Below, one piece after another: positions 20,502 through 29,108 of a stretch of DNA of 51,233 nt; position 1 is the stretch's first letter, and each line of letters starts with the position of its first letter. The notes beneath the pieces are model-generated. The model did no database searches. It had not been told where the DNA came from and saw only the letters and a program-made list of their open reading frames with translations. Origin of the DNA: Paracoccus fontiphilus (GTDB lineage: Bacteria; Pseudomonadota; Alphaproteobacteria; Rhodobacterales; Rhodobacteraceae). The stretch is from assembly GCF_017356265.1 (NCBI RefSeq), contig NZ_JAFNAW010000024.1:1-51233 (forward strand), given 5' to 3'. A program made the translations under genes and the position numbers.

Positions 20502-21823
20502 CGGAATGCGTGCAACTGGCCATCGCGCGAGACGACATAGATCGTCTGGCCGGCGACGGCGGGGGCGGCGGCGGCACCGCCGGGGATCTGCGCCTGACCG
20601 ACCAGGCCGCCGGAATTGGGATCGAACACCCGCATCACGCCGTCCGAGGACACGACGAACAGCCGCCCCCCGGCCAGGACGGGGCCGAAATGGGCAAGGA
20701 TGCGGTCCTGCCTCTTGATCTTCTGGGTTGTGTAGTAGGGCAGCCCGACGCGCCAGATCGCGCCGCCGGTCGCAGCGTCCAGCCGGATCAGTTCGGCCTG
20801 GTCATTCACCGCAAAGACCGACCCGCCCGCCACGACGACCGGGCTGTTGGCCCCGTCGCGCGCCGACCATGCCTCGATCCCGCTGGCAAGATCCACGGCG
20901 TTGATGCGACCCGAGGACGTGCCCCCGTAGACCGTATTGCCCGCGATGACCGGATCGCCGGTCACGTCGCGGATGTTGGAAACGGCCCGGCCGATCCGCT
21001 GCCCGCCGATCTGCGCGGTCCACAGCGTCGCGCCGGTTTCCCGGTCGGCGGCCAGCAACTGCCCGGATGCGAAGGGAAAGACCACCGTGTTGCCCTGGAT
21101 GGCCGGAACCGACACCCCCATCACCCCCGCGGTCGAGGGCGTGCCCGAGGTCTGCCACAGCACCTTGCCGTCGGCGGCGCGCACCGCCCAGCCGATGTCG
21201 TTGCGGCCCAGGACATAGACCACGCCGTTCTGAACCGCCGGGCCGCCGCCGATGGGCGCATCGACGCGCTGGCGCCACAACACCCGCCCCGAGGCCGCGT
21301 CAAGCGCCACAAGCTCGCCGAAGCCGCTGGTGACATAGACGCGCCCGGCCTCGTAGGCGATGCCGCCGCCCGACACGCTGTCGCGCGTTTCCAGGGCCGG
21401 GGCGATGTCGCTGGTCCAGGCGGTGGCCCCGCCCGTGGTGGTGGCGGTGACGCGGGTCCGGCTGTCCAGCGTGAAGACCAGCTCGCCGCCCACGACGGGA
21501 TCGGCGCTGATGCGGTGGCGCTTGTCGCTGCCCTGCCCGATCGCGGCGGTCCAGATGCGGCCGGTCCCGGCGCCCACGGCCAGATGCCCCGGCTGATGCG
21601 CGGCATTGCCCGCGCGATGCGTCCATTCGCCGTTCGTCACGGGCGCCGCCAGCGACAGCACGGTCGAGGAAACCGGCGCCGGACCCTCGATGGCGGGACC
21701 GTCGGGCGAGGTCACGGCCAGCGGGTCCAGCCGCTGGCCGGGCAGGATCGTCTCTCTCTCGCCGCAGGCCCCCAGGCCCAGCGTGGCCGCCAGGGCCAGG
21801 GTCATTCGCAGCGTGGCGGTCAT
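20498..21823 (-). CDS. bamB: Outer-membrane assembly lipoprotein BamB-like (PQQ beta-propeller)
   Basis: A 441-residue lipoprotein. The signal peptide ends in the lipobox LGLGAC. The mature part is a run of PQQ-type beta-propeller blades with repeated A-S/T-G-x-x-x-W patterns (for example [33 protein letters not shown]). BamB helps the BAM complex insert beta-barrel proteins into the outer membrane. The ATG at 21823 follows GAGG and gives a proper signal peptide; ATG 21850 would add nine polar residues. It sits between a YfgM-like gene and der, as in many proteobacteria. Confidence 0.9.
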   Translation of the reverse strand: MTATLRMTLALAATLGLGACGERETILPGQRLDPLAVTSPDGPAIEGPAPVSSTVLSLAAPVTNGEWTHRAGNAAHQPGHLAVGAGTGRIWTAAIGQGSDKRHRISADPVVGGELVFTLDSRTRVTATTTGGATAWTSDIAPALETRDSVSGGGIAYEAGRVYVTSGFGELVALDAASGRVLWRQRVDAPIGGGPAVQNGVVYVLGRNDIGWAVRAADGKVLWQTSGTPSTAGVMGVSVPAIQGNTVVFPFASGQLLAADRETGATLWTAQIGGQRIGRAVSNIRDVTGDPVIAGNTVYGGTSSGRINAVDLASGIEAWSARDGANSPVVVAGGSVFAVNDQAELIRLDAATGGAIWRVGLPYYTTQKIKRQDRILAHFGPVLAGGRLFVVSSDGVMRVFDPNSGGLVGQAQIPGGAAAAPAVAGQTIYVVSRDGQLHAFR

Positions 21824-21861
21824 TCCTCGCCTCTCCCTCGTATCGTTCATTGGCCCGCGCG

Positions 21862-22530
21862 TCAGCCCGCAGGCACGGTGTCGGACGGCTCCGGCTCGAC
21901 GCCCAGGGCGATCATCATCTCGGACAGGCGCAGGCGCAAGGCTTCGCTGAGCCCGTCCTTCTGCTGGATCTGGCGGATCAGGGTGATCGCGTCCTCGGTC
22001 CGGCCGGCGCCGATCAGGGCAATGGCCTTCTGTTCCAGCGCGAGCAGCTCGAAAGGCGCGCCAGTGCGCGACAGACGCGAGAGGATCTCGTCGCGCTGCG
22101 CCGGGTCCATGCCTTCGCCCTGCAGCATGACCAGCTTCAACTCGGCCAGGTCGTGCAGCACGGTGCCAGCCGCCTGATCGCTCGCGACATTGCGCAGCGC
22201 CTCGGCCGCGGCGTCGTTTCCGCCCTTGTCGGACCAGGCCGAGGCCGCCAGCATCGCAGCCAGCACGCGGCGCCCGTCCGCGCCCTGCGGATCGACCTGC
22301 GTGATCGCCGCCGGATCGCCGGAAGCCTCGGCCGCCAGGATCGCGTCGCCCCAGGCGCGCGCCTGCGCCTGATCCCGCGACTGGCTGTATTCGCGCCAGA
22401 TCACGCCCGCGACGATGCCAAGGATCACAAGGCCTGCCACCCAGCCCCAGCGGCGGAACAGCCTGAACAGCCGTTCGCGGCGCAGGTCGTCGAAGACCTC
22501 GTCGATGAAATTGTCGTTCTGGTTGGCCAT
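21862..22530 (-). CDS. YfgM-like membrane-anchored TPR protein
   Basis: A 222-residue protein with a short cytoplasmic N-terminus (FIDEVFDDLRRERLFRL), one transmembrane segment (WVAGLVILGIVAGVIW, about 30-45) and a helical TPR-like region to the C-terminus (EALRNVASDQAAGTVLHDLA and following). It matches the YfgM/ancillary SecYEG translocon and chaperone-linked family that lies upstream of bamB in proteobacteria. Its stop is 38 bp before the bamB ATG on the same strand, so it likely heads the yfgM-bamB-der operon. Confidence 0.85.
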   Translation of the reverse strand: MANQNDNFIDEVFDDLRRERLFRLFRRWGWVAGLVILGIVAGVIWREYSQSRDQAQARAWGDAILAAEASGDPAAITQVDPQGADGRRVLAAMLAASAWSDKGGNDAAAEALRNVASDQAAGTVLHDLAELKLVMLQGEGMDPAQRDEILSRLSRTGAPFELLALEQKAIALIGAGRTEDAITLIRQIQQKDGLSEALRLRLSEMMIALGVEPEPSDTVPAG

Positions 22531-22603
22531 GGCCGCCTTCCGCAGTGTCTTGCGTCCCGTCTTATACCCGCATGGCGCGGAAAGCCAATGCCGCCCCGAT
22601 CAC

Positions 22604-22637
22604 AAGAAAAAAGCCCGGCGGGACGCACCGGCCGGGC
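22604..22637 (-). terminator. Rho-independent terminator of sodB
   Basis: Past the sodB stop on the minus strand, arms GCCCGGC (22631-22637 reversed) and GCCGGGC (22613-22619 reversed) form a stem with an 11-base loop, followed by TTTTTTCTTG. A classical strong terminator that separates sodB from the yfgM-like operon downstream. Confidence 0.88.
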
Positions 22638-22658
22638 CTGTCGTCGATGTCGCGGCGA

Positions 22659-23258
22659 TCACATGCGCGAGGCGACGTTTTCCCAGTTCACCAGGTTGTT
22701 GAGGAAGTTTTCCAGGTATTTCGGACGCGCGTTGCGGAAGTCGATGTAGTAGCTGTGTTCCCACACGTCGCAGCCCAGCAGCGCCGTCTGGCCGTGGCAA
22801 AGCGGGTTCACGCCGTTTTCGGTCTTCGTGACTTCCAACTTGCCGTCAGCGTTCTTGACCAGCCAAACCCAGCCCGAGCCGAACTGGCCCACGCCGCCTT
22901 CGGTGAACTTCTTCTTGAAATCATCGACCGAGCCGAAGGATTCGGTGATCGCCTTTTCCAGTTCGGACGGCATCGCGCCGGGCTTCGGCGCCATCATTTC
23001 CCAGAACTGCGCGTGGTTCCAGTGCTGGCTGGCGTTGTTGAAGATGCCGTTCTGCGCGACCGCGCCCTTCTGGTAGGTGCCCTTGACGATGTCCTCCAGC
23101 GACTTGCCGTCCCATTCGGTGCCTGCGACCAGTTCGTTCAGCTTGTCGACATAGGCCTTGTGGTGCTTGTCGTGGTGGTATTCCAGCGTCTCCCTGGACA
23201 TGCCGCCTTCGGCCAGTGCGTCATGCGCATAGGGAAGATCGGGAAGCGTGAAAGCCAT
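22659..23258 (-). CDS. sodB: Superoxide dismutase, Fe/Mn family (probably Fe)
   Basis: A 199-residue cytoplasmic enzyme converting superoxide to oxygen and hydrogen peroxide. Metal ligands can be placed: His28 (EYHHDKHH), His79 (NNASQHWNH), Asp164 and His168 (CDVWEHSYY). Gln78-less positions aside, the AQFW segment after the second His and the QFGSGW region suggest the iron-preferring subgroup, though cambialistic members occur. The ATG at 23258 has an AAAGGAC ribosome binding site. No signal peptide. It lies between the sox cluster's 3' end and its own terminator. Confidence 0.95.
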   Translation of the reverse strand: MAFTLPDLPYAHDALAEGGMSRETLEYHHDKHHKAYVDKLNELVAGTEWDGKSLEDIVKGTYQKGAVAQNGIFNNASQHWNHAQFWEMMAPKPGAMPSELEKAITESFGSVDDFKKKFTEGGVGQFGSGWVWLVKNADGKLEVTKTENGVNPLCHGQTALLGCDVWEHSYYIDFRNARPKYLENFLNNLVNWENVASRM

Positions 23259-23352
23259 TTTCTGTCCTTTCGTAAAGGGATTAACCTTGAGCCGGGCGCA
23301 CAGTCCCGCATTCGCGGGATCAACGCAAGGGGTTCTGGCCGGGTTCCTGTCG

Positions 23353-23411
23353 GGCCAAGGCCGGGGGCTTCGCGCCCCCGGACCCCCGCGGGATATTTGC
23401 GCCAAGATGAA
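23353..23411. repeat. GC-rich palindromic intergenic repeat, copy 1
   Basis: The stretch contains GCCGGGGGC, a short TTCG-type turn and GCCCCCGG, then ACCCCCGCGGG and ATATTTGCGCC. A second, shorter copy with the same core is at 27274-27312. I know this pattern as a frequent intergenic element in Rhodobacterales genomes. Here it lies between the soxG 3' end and the sodB start, where the hairpin could stop transcription from soxG. Confidence 0.6.
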
Positions 23412-23413
23412 CG

Positions 23414-23932
23414 TCAGCGCGGCGCTAGCCGGCTGCCGGGAATGGCGGCGTTTTCCAGGATCAGGCGCAGGTAATCCGCCGTGGATCGGAAGCCGATCAG
23501 CCGGAAGCCGCCGGGGACGCGCCACACCGCCGCCGCAGTCTGGGCAGCGCGCGAGCGGCGCAGGCCGTCGAACGGCAGGTCGTCCAGATCGACCGGCATC
23601 AGCTTGGCGATCACGTCGGCGGCATGGGGGCCGGTGACGTCAAAGACCGCGCGGGCGTCCGACACGTCCACGACAAGCGCGTGTTCGCCGGACAGGGCGT
23701 CGGTCAGCGTCGTCAGGGTGTCAGCCAGTTCCGCAACCGGCAGGACCAGCAGCAATTCGTCGGGCGACATCCAGCCCAGGCTGCGGCTGCCGTTGGTCAC
23801 GATCCGGGTCACCCCGGGGATGGCAAGCCCGGCGGCTTCGGCAATGGCATCGCCCGTGCGCGACAGGTCGGCGCGGATCGCGATCATGCCCAAGCCTTCG
23901 ATGCGGGCGATGGTTGCAAGCGCCTCAGCCAT
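23414..23932 (-). CDS. soxG: Sarcosine oxidase gamma subunit
   Basis: A 172-residue subunit of heterotetrameric sarcosine oxidase. It resembles the GcvT/YgfZ fold: the segments SLGWMSPDELLLVLP, DVSDARAVFDVTGPHAADVI and the RVPGGFRLIGFRSTADYL ending are typical of SoxG. It packs against the alpha and beta subunits and has no known active site of its own. Its start overlaps the end of soxA by 8 bp. It is the last gene of the set on the minus strand. Confidence 0.88.
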   Translation of the reverse strand: MAEALATIARIEGLGMIAIRADLSRTGDAIAEAAGLAIPGVTRIVTNGSRSLGWMSPDELLLVLPVAELADTLTTLTDALSGEHALVVDVSDARAVFDVTGPHAADVIAKLMPVDLDDLPFDGLRRSRAAQTAAAVWRVPGGFRLIGFRSTADYLRLILENAAIPGSRLAPR

Positions 23933-26855
23933 TCAGACGGGTTCCTTCCTTGTCGTAGAAGACCGGATCGACGATCCGCGCCTTCATCGCCTCTCCCCCC
24001 GGAATGGGGAAGTCCAGCACCTGCCCCATCCGCGCCGGGCCGTGCCGCACCAAACCCATCGCGATGGGGCGGTTCAGCGTGGGCGAGTGATAGGAGGAGG
24101 TGACGCGGCCCTGGGTCTTGCGCTGGCCGTTGGCGTTAACGCCGGGTTCCACCGCATAGGCTCCGTCGGGCAGCACCCGGCCATCCAGGCTTTCCAGCCC
24201 CACCAGCTGCCAGCGGCTGCCGTCCTTCATGAAGCTGCGGGCCTGCGCGCGCTTGCCGATGTAGTCGGGCTTCTTCTTCGAGATGGCCCAATGCAGCCCC
24301 AGATCCTGCGGGATCACTGTGCCGTCGGTTTCATCCCCGATCATGATGAAGCCCTTTTCGGCGCGCATGACGTGCATCGCCTCGGTCCCGTAGGGGGTGA
24401 TGTTCAGGTCGCGACCGGTGTCGTGCAGCGTTTCCCACAGATCCAGCCCGCGGTTCGCGGGCACCGCGATCTCGTAGCTGAGTTCGCCCGAGAAGCTGAT
24501 GCGATAGAGGCGCGCTGGAATGCCTGCCAGTTCGCCTTCGGCCCATTGCATGAAGGGCAGCGCCTCCTGCTTCAGGTCGATGGTGCCGGGCAGGCGTTGC
24601 AGCAATTCGCGCGCCCTTGGTCCGGCGACGGCGATCTGGGCGTATTGCTCGGTCAGGTTGGCGGTATAGACCTGCCAGTCCCACCATTCGCATTGCAGCC
24701 AATCCTCCATGTGGCCGTGGATGCGGTCGGCCCCGCCGGTGGTGGTGTGGCACAGCCAGGTGTCGGGCGACAGCCGCGCCACCACGCCGTCGTCCATCAG
24801 GAAGCCGTTCTCGTTGCACATCAGGCCGTATCGGCATTTGCCGACCGGCAGGGTGGACATCATGTTTGTGTACATCATGTCCAGGAACCGCCCGGCATCA
24901 GGCCCCTTCACGACGATCTTGCCCAGGGTCGAGGCGTCCAGCGTCCCCACCCCGCTGCGCACCGCCAGGATCTCGCGGTTCACGGCGGCATGGCGATCCT
25001 CGCCCGCGCGGGGATAGCTGTAGGGGCGGCGCCAATGGCCCACGGGTTCGAAGGAGGCGCCATTGCGCGCGTGCCAGTCGTGGATGGGCGTCTTGCGCAG
25101 GGGCTGGAACGCGTCGCCCTTGGCCTCGGCCGCGATGGTGCCAAGGGTCAGCGGCGTGTAGGGCGGGCGGAAGGTGGTGGTGCCGGTGGCCTCGAGCGGC
25201 TGGTTCAAGGCGTTCGACAGGACGGCAAGGCCGTTGATGTTGCTGTTCTTGCCCTGATCCGTCGCCATGCCCAGCGTCGTGTAGCGCTTGGCGTGTTCCA
25301 CGCTGGCATAGCCTTCACGCGCGGCCAGTTCCACGTCGCTGACCTTCACGTCGTTCTGGAAATCCAGCCACATCTTGGCGCGCAGCTTGTAGGGCGCGTT
25401 GTGCGGCATGACCCAGACGGGCATCGTCGCGCCCTCGGCCCGCTCCAGGTCGCCCGCGCAGCGCAGGTCGCCATTGGCGGCCCCAAGCACGGTGACCATG
25501 GCCTTGCCGTCCGCGCCGAGCGGCGGGCGCGCGGGATCGGGGCGGAACATCGCCTCGGGCTCATCCCACGTCAGCCTGCCGCCGCAATGGCTGTAGAGAT
25601 GGACGACCGGCGACCAGCCGCCCGACATGGCGACCACGTCGCAATCCAGGCTGCCGGTCACGCGGCCCGCGCCCGCCTGCTCGCACAGCGCCACGCCCTC
25701 GACATGGCGGCCGCCCTTGACCTTGGCGATCGCGGTGCCGGTCATCACCCGGATGCCCGCCGCGCGCGCCGCCTGCGGAAGATCGCCCTTGGCCCGCAGG
25801 CGGGCGTCGATCACGGCCACGACCTCCAGCCCCGCCCCGTGCGCGACAAGTGCCGTGCGATAAGCGTCGTCGTTGTTGGTGACGACCACGATCCGCTTGC
25901 CCGGCGCCACACCGTAGTCGGCGATGAAGTCGCGCACGGCCGATGCCAGCATGACCCCCGGCACGTCGTTGCAGGCGAAGGACAGCGGACGCTCCAGGGC
26001 GCCGGTGGCGGTGATCACATGGCCCGCACGGATGCGCCACAAGCGTTGCCGGGGAATGCCCTGGTTCAGGTCGTGATCGGCCAGGGCCTCGCGTGCCAGC
26101 AGGTAGCCGTGGTCGTAAAGCCCCGTCGCCATGGTGTTGCGGCGCAGGGTGACGTTGTCCCGCCCGCGCAGGTCTTCTAGCAGGGTGTCGATGGCGGCCT
26201 GCCCGCCGTCATGGTCGGTCGGCGTGCGCCCGCCCCAGTGGGGGTCCTGTTCCAGCACGATCACCCGGCCGCCCTTGTCGGCGGCATCCCGCGCCGCCGT
26301 CAGGCCGGCGATGCCGCCGCCGACCACCACCACCTCGGCAAAGGCATAGGCCTGTTCGTAGCGGTCGGGATCGGGATCGCTAGGGGCGCGGCCAAGGCCC
26401 GCGCTGCGGCGGATGATCGGCTCGAACAGGTGCTTCCAGAAGGGGCGCGGGTGGATGAAGGTCTTGTAGTAGAAGCCCGCAGGCAGCAGCGGCGACAGCC
26501 AGGTGTTGATCGCGCCGACATCCGCGTCCAGCGAGGGCCAGCAGTTCTGGCTGCGCAGCACCATCCCCGCCTCAAGCGCGGTGGTGCTGGCGCGCTGGTT
26601 GGGTTCGAACCGCCCGCCCTGGCCCAGGCCCAGCAGGGCGTTCGGCTCCTCGGCGCCGGAGGCGATGGGGCCGCGCGGGCGGTGGTACTTGAAGGACCGG
26701 CCCATCAGCATCTGGCCGTTGGCCAGCAGCGCGGATGCCAGCGTGTCGCCCTGCACCCCGCGCAGGTGGCGGCCGTCGAAGCGGAAGGCAAGCTGGAAGG
26801 CGCGGTCGATCAGGCGGCCGCCCTTGGGCAAACGGAAGGGGGGCGTATGGCTCAT
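23925..26855 (-). CDS. soxA: Sarcosine oxidase alpha subunit
   Basis: A 976-residue subunit. The N-terminal 90 residues fit the ferredoxin-like Fer2_4 region (GRSFKYHRPRGPIAS), followed by an NAD-binding Rossmann domain with GGGIAGLTAARDAADKGG near residue 170, and a C-terminal aminomethyltransferase (GcvT) domain from about residue 600 with DASTLGKIVVKGPDAGRFLD and the tetrahydrofolate-site region. The enzyme oxidatively demethylates sarcosine to glycine, passing the methyl group to folate as 5,10-methylene-THF and electrons to oxygen. The ATG at 26855 overlaps the soxD stop (ATGA). A longer upstream reading merely shadows soxD. Confidence 0.95.
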   Translation of the reverse strand: MSHTPPFRLPKGGRLIDRAFQLAFRFDGRHLRGVQGDTLASALLANGQMLMGRSFKYHRPRGPIASGAEEPNALLGLGQGGRFEPNQRASTTALEAGMVLRSQNCWPSLDADVGAINTWLSPLLPAGFYYKTFIHPRPFWKHLFEPIIRRSAGLGRAPSDPDPDRYEQAYAFAEVVVVGGGIAGLTAARDAADKGGRVIVLEQDPHWGGRTPTDHDGGQAAIDTLLEDLRGRDNVTLRRNTMATGLYDHGYLLAREALADHDLNQGIPRQRLWRIRAGHVITATGALERPLSFACNDVPGVMLASAVRDFIADYGVAPGKRIVVVTNNDDAYRTALVAHGAGLEVVAVIDARLRAKGDLPQAARAAGIRVMTGTAIAKVKGGRHVEGVALCEQAGAGRVTGSLDCDVVAMSGGWSPVVHLYSHCGGRLTWDEPEAMFRPDPARPPLGADGKAMVTVLGAANGDLRCAGDLERAEGATMPVWVMPHNAPYKLRAKMWLDFQNDVKVSDVELAAREGYASVEHAKRYTTLGMATDQGKNSNINGLAVLSNALNQPLEATGTTTFRPPYTPLTLGTIAAEAKGDAFQPLRKTPIHDWHARNGASFEPVGHWRRPYSYPRAGEDRHAAVNREILAVRSGVGTLDASTLGKIVVKGPDAGRFLDMMYTNMMSTLPVGKCRYGLMCNENGFLMDDGVVARLSPDTWLCHTTTGGADRIHGHMEDWLQCEWWDWQVYTANLTEQYAQIAVAGPRARELLQRLPGTIDLKQEALPFMQWAEGELAGIPARLYRISFSGELSYEIAVPANRGLDLWETLHDTGRDLNITPYGTEAMHVMRAEKGFIMIGDETDGTVIPQDLGLHWAISKKKPDYIGKRAQARSFMKDGSRWQLVGLESLDGRVLPDGAYAVEPGVNANGQRKTQGRVTSSYHSPTLNRPIAMGLVRHGPARMGQVLDFPIPGGEAMKARIVDPVFYDKEGTRLNG

Positions 26856-27202
26856 CCGACCACCGCCTCGGATGCCTGGGGCCAGTCGGGCACCCATTCG
26901 GGACGGGCCTGCCGCGCGTTCGCCACGATCTCGTCGGTCGCATGGGCCGTCTGGGCCTTGTAGGTGCCATAGACCTGCATGGTGTGGGTGTCGCGGGCGG
27001 CCAGGAACCACTTGCCGCAGCCATAGGCATGGCGCCAGCGTTCGAAATGCACGCCCTTGAGGTTCTTGCGGGCGAACAGATAGGCCTCGAATTCCTCGGC
27101 GGTGCCGTCGGGGCCGATGCGCTTCAGATGCGCCTCGCCTCCGGGGGAGAGTTCGGTTTCCTCGGCTTTGACGCCGCAATAGGGGCATAACAGGATCAGC
27201 AT
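26852..27202 (-). CDS. soxD: Sarcosine oxidase delta subunit
   Basis: A 116-residue subunit with the zinc-binding pattern of SoxD: CPYCG at residues 6-10, then RWRHAYGCGKWF near residues 57-65, supplying the remaining His/Cys ligands. It stabilises the heterotetramer. The ATG at 27202 has an AGGATC-free but purine-rich upstream; it gives the standard MLILLCPYCG N-terminus. Its stop overlaps the soxA start by four bases, so soxD and soxA are translationally coupled. Confidence 0.93.
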   Translation of the reverse strand: MLILLCPYCGVKAEETELSPGGEAHLKRIGPDGTAEEFEAYLFARKNLKGVHFERWRHAYGCGKWFLAARDTHTMQVYGTYKAQTAHATDEIVANARQARPEWVPDWPQASEAVVG

Positions 27203-27234
27203 CGCGCTCTCGAACGGGAGGAAGGGACGAACGA

Positions 27235-27269
27235 CGAAAACCACCCGGTCGGCAAGGCCGCGGGTGGTT
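27235..27269 (-). terminator. Hairpin terminator between small membrane gene and soxD
   Basis: AACCACCCG (27239-27247) and CGGGTGGTT (27261-27269) form a perfect 9-bp stem; on the minus strand it is followed by TTTTCG. It lies between the 85-residue membrane protein gene and soxD, so it may partly separate soxB transcription from soxDAG. Confidence 0.65.
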
Positions 27270-27273
27270 CATG

Positions 27274-27312
27274 GGCGAAGGCCGGGGGCTGGCTGCCCCC
27301 GGTCCCCCGCGG
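27274..27312. repeat. GC-rich palindromic intergenic repeat, copy 2
   Basis: Same core as the element at 23353-23411: AAGGCCGGGGGCT, a short turn, GCCCCCGG, then TCCCCCGCGG. It lacks the ATATTT tail of copy 1. The two copies bracket soxD-soxA-soxG. Confidence 0.55.
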
Positions 27313-27355
27313 AACTGTCAGCGATGCCCGCCAGCCATGGCCGGCGCGACGCGGG

Positions 27356-27613
27356 TCAGTTGGCCGGTGCCGGAGTGCCGGTCGTGGCGCCGGGCGCGGC
27401 GGGTTCGACATCGACAGCGTCATCGGTCGCCGGGTCGGTCGTGGTCGTTGCCGGGGCGGTCGATGTGGCCGGGGCGGTCGTGGCCGCGTCGCCGGTCGCG
27501 GTGGCGTCAGCCGCAGGATCGTCGCCGCCAGACATGAAGAAGAACAGCAGCGCCACCACAACGACGATGGCACCGATGATGATATACATGCGATTGCTGT
27601 TGGGTTCGGCCAT
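27356..27613 (-). CDS. Small single-span membrane protein with Thr/Ala/Pro-rich tail
   Basis: An 85-residue protein not recognised. A short N-terminus (MAEPNSNRM) precedes one transmembrane segment (YIIIGAIVVVVALLFFFMSG, about 10-29). The rest, some 55 residues, is low-complexity Ala, Thr, Asp and Pro, ending in TPAPAN, and would face the periplasm. A good ribosome site (AAAGGGAC) precedes the ATG at 27613. It lies between soxB and soxD on the same strand, where most sarcosine oxidase clusters have no such gene, and is followed by a hairpin terminator. Function unknown. Confidence 0.75.
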   Translation of the reverse strand: MAEPNSNRMYIIIGAIVVVVALLFFFMSGGDDPAADATATGDAATTAPATSTAPATTTTDPATDDAVDVEPAAPGATTGTPAPAN

Positions 27614-27704
27614 TCTCGTCCCTTTCGGTTCAACATTCGATAACCGGACAATGAGGCCGGTGCCCCTTGGGTTCCCCGAAAATGGCGCGCGATTCCAGCC
27701 ATGG

Positions 27705-28958
27705 CTAATGTGCCACACCCGCCGCGACGGATTCGTCGATGAAGCGCCCCTCGCGGAAGCGGTTCATCCCGAAGGCGGCCGCCAGCGGACCGGGCCGGCC
27801 CTGCGCCACCAGTTCCGCCATGGCCCAGCCCGACCCCGGAATGGCCTTGAAGCCGCCGGTGCCCCAGCCGCAGTTGACGAAGATGCCGCCCACCGGCGTG
27901 GCGGACAGGATGGGCGAGCGGTCGCCCGTCATATCCACGATCCCGCCCCATTGGCGCAGCATCTTCAGGCGCGAGATCATCGGAAAGGTCTCGATCAGGG
28001 CGCGGACGGTTTCCTCGATATGGTGCCAGGACCCGCGCTGCGTGAAGGCGTTGTAGCTGTCGGTCCCGCCGCCGATCACCATCTCGCCCTTGTCGGACTG
28101 GCTCATGTAGCCGTGGACGGTGTTGGCCATCACCACCACGTCCATGCAGGGCTTGATCGGCTCGCTGACCATGGCCTGCAGGGGGACGCTTTCGATGGGC
28201 AGGCGGAAGCCCGCCATCGCGGCCAGCTGCGACGAATGGCCCGCGACGACCAGGGCCAGCTTGTCGCAGCCGATGCGGCCCTTGGCGGTGTTGACGGCGC
28301 GGACCTGCCCGTTCTCGGTTTCGATCCCCGTGACCTCGCAGTTCTGGATGATGTGCATCCCCATGTCGCTGCACGCCCGCGCATAGCCCCAGGCGACCGC
28401 GTCATGCCGCGCCGTGCCGCCGCGCGCCTGATAAAGCCCGCCCAGGACCGGATAGCGCGGCCCGTCGATGTTGATGATCGGCACCAGTTGCTTGACGCGC
28501 CGGGCGTCGATCCACTCGGTCGCCACGCCCTGCAGGGTGTTGGCATGGACAGTGCGCCGGTAGCCGCGGACCTCGTGTTCGGTCTGGGCCAGCATGATCA
28601 GCCCGCGCGGGCTGAACATCACGTTGTAGTTCAGATCCTGCGACAGGGTTTCATAAAGCTTCAGCGCCTTGTCATAGATCGCGGCCGACGGGTCCTGCAG
28701 GTAGTTGGACCGGATGATGGTGGTGTTGCGACCCGTATTGCCGCCGCCCAGCCAGCCCTTCTCGATCACGGCGACATCGGTGATGCCGAAGTTCCGGCCC
28801 AGGTAATAGGCCGTGGCCAGCCCGTGCCCGCCCGCGCCGACGATCACCACCTTGTAGCGGTCGCGCGGTTCCGGGCTGGTCCAGGCGCGGTTCCAGCCCT
28901 GATGCTGACGCAGCGCCTCGCGCGCGATGGCAAAGACCGAGTAGCGGCGTGACGGCAT
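27705..28958 (-). CDS. soxB: Sarcosine oxidase beta subunit
   Basis: A 417-residue FAD-dependent subunit of the DAO family. The dinucleotide motif GAGGHGLATA is at about 41-50. The segment GGTARHDAVAWG places His185, probably the residue that carries covalent FMN in this enzyme class. CGWGTGGFKAIPGSGWA near the C-terminus is the typical FAD-site closing motif. It holds the sarcosine-oxidising site. The ATG at 28958 has a strong GGAGGTTCC ribosome site. Order on the minus strand is soxB, small membrane protein, soxD, soxA, soxG; the usual glyA and folate genes are not adjacent. Confidence 0.95.
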   Translation of the reverse strand: MPSRRYSVFAIAREALRQHQGWNRAWTSPEPRDRYKVVIVGAGGHGLATAYYLGRNFGITDVAVIEKGWLGGGNTGRNTTIIRSNYLQDPSAAIYDKALKLYETLSQDLNYNVMFSPRGLIMLAQTEHEVRGYRRTVHANTLQGVATEWIDARRVKQLVPIINIDGPRYPVLGGLYQARGGTARHDAVAWGYARACSDMGMHIIQNCEVTGIETENGQVRAVNTAKGRIGCDKLALVVAGHSSQLAAMAGFRLPIESVPLQAMVSEPIKPCMDVVVMANTVHGYMSQSDKGEMVIGGGTDSYNAFTQRGSWHHIEETVRALIETFPMISRLKMLRQWGGIVDMTGDRSPILSATPVGGIFVNCGWGTGGFKAIPGSGWAMAELVAQGRPGPLAAAFGMNRFREGRFIDESVAAGVAH

Positions 28959-28993
28959 GGAACCTCCGGTATGGCACAGGCGCAGCATGGCGC

Positions 28994-29072
28994 CCTGCCG
29001 CGGCAGGCTCAAGCCGGGTTGCGGCGCGATCACGCGGAAATGCGACAGGCTGCCGCTTTCCGCGCGCGGAAA
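28994..29072. promoter_or_regulatory. Palindromes in the soxB/ccmI divergent promoter region
   Basis: Two perfect palindromes lie between the divergent soxB and ccmI starts: CCTGCCG/CGGCAGG at 28994-29007 and TTTCCGCG/CGCGGAAA at 29057-29072. The half-site GCGGAAA also occurs at 29034-29040, in inverted orientation to the left arm of the second palindrome. These could be operators for a regulator of soxB or ccmI; no regulator gene is next to them. Confidence 0.4.
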
Positions 29073-29108
29073 ACCGCCTTAGAAGCAGGACGAACGGAGA
29101 AAACGGCA

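Noticed and set aside
23481..26180. An 899-codon open frame on the plus strand opposite soxG and soxA
   Set aside because: Antisense shadow of clear sarcosine oxidase subunits; no recognisable domain of its own.
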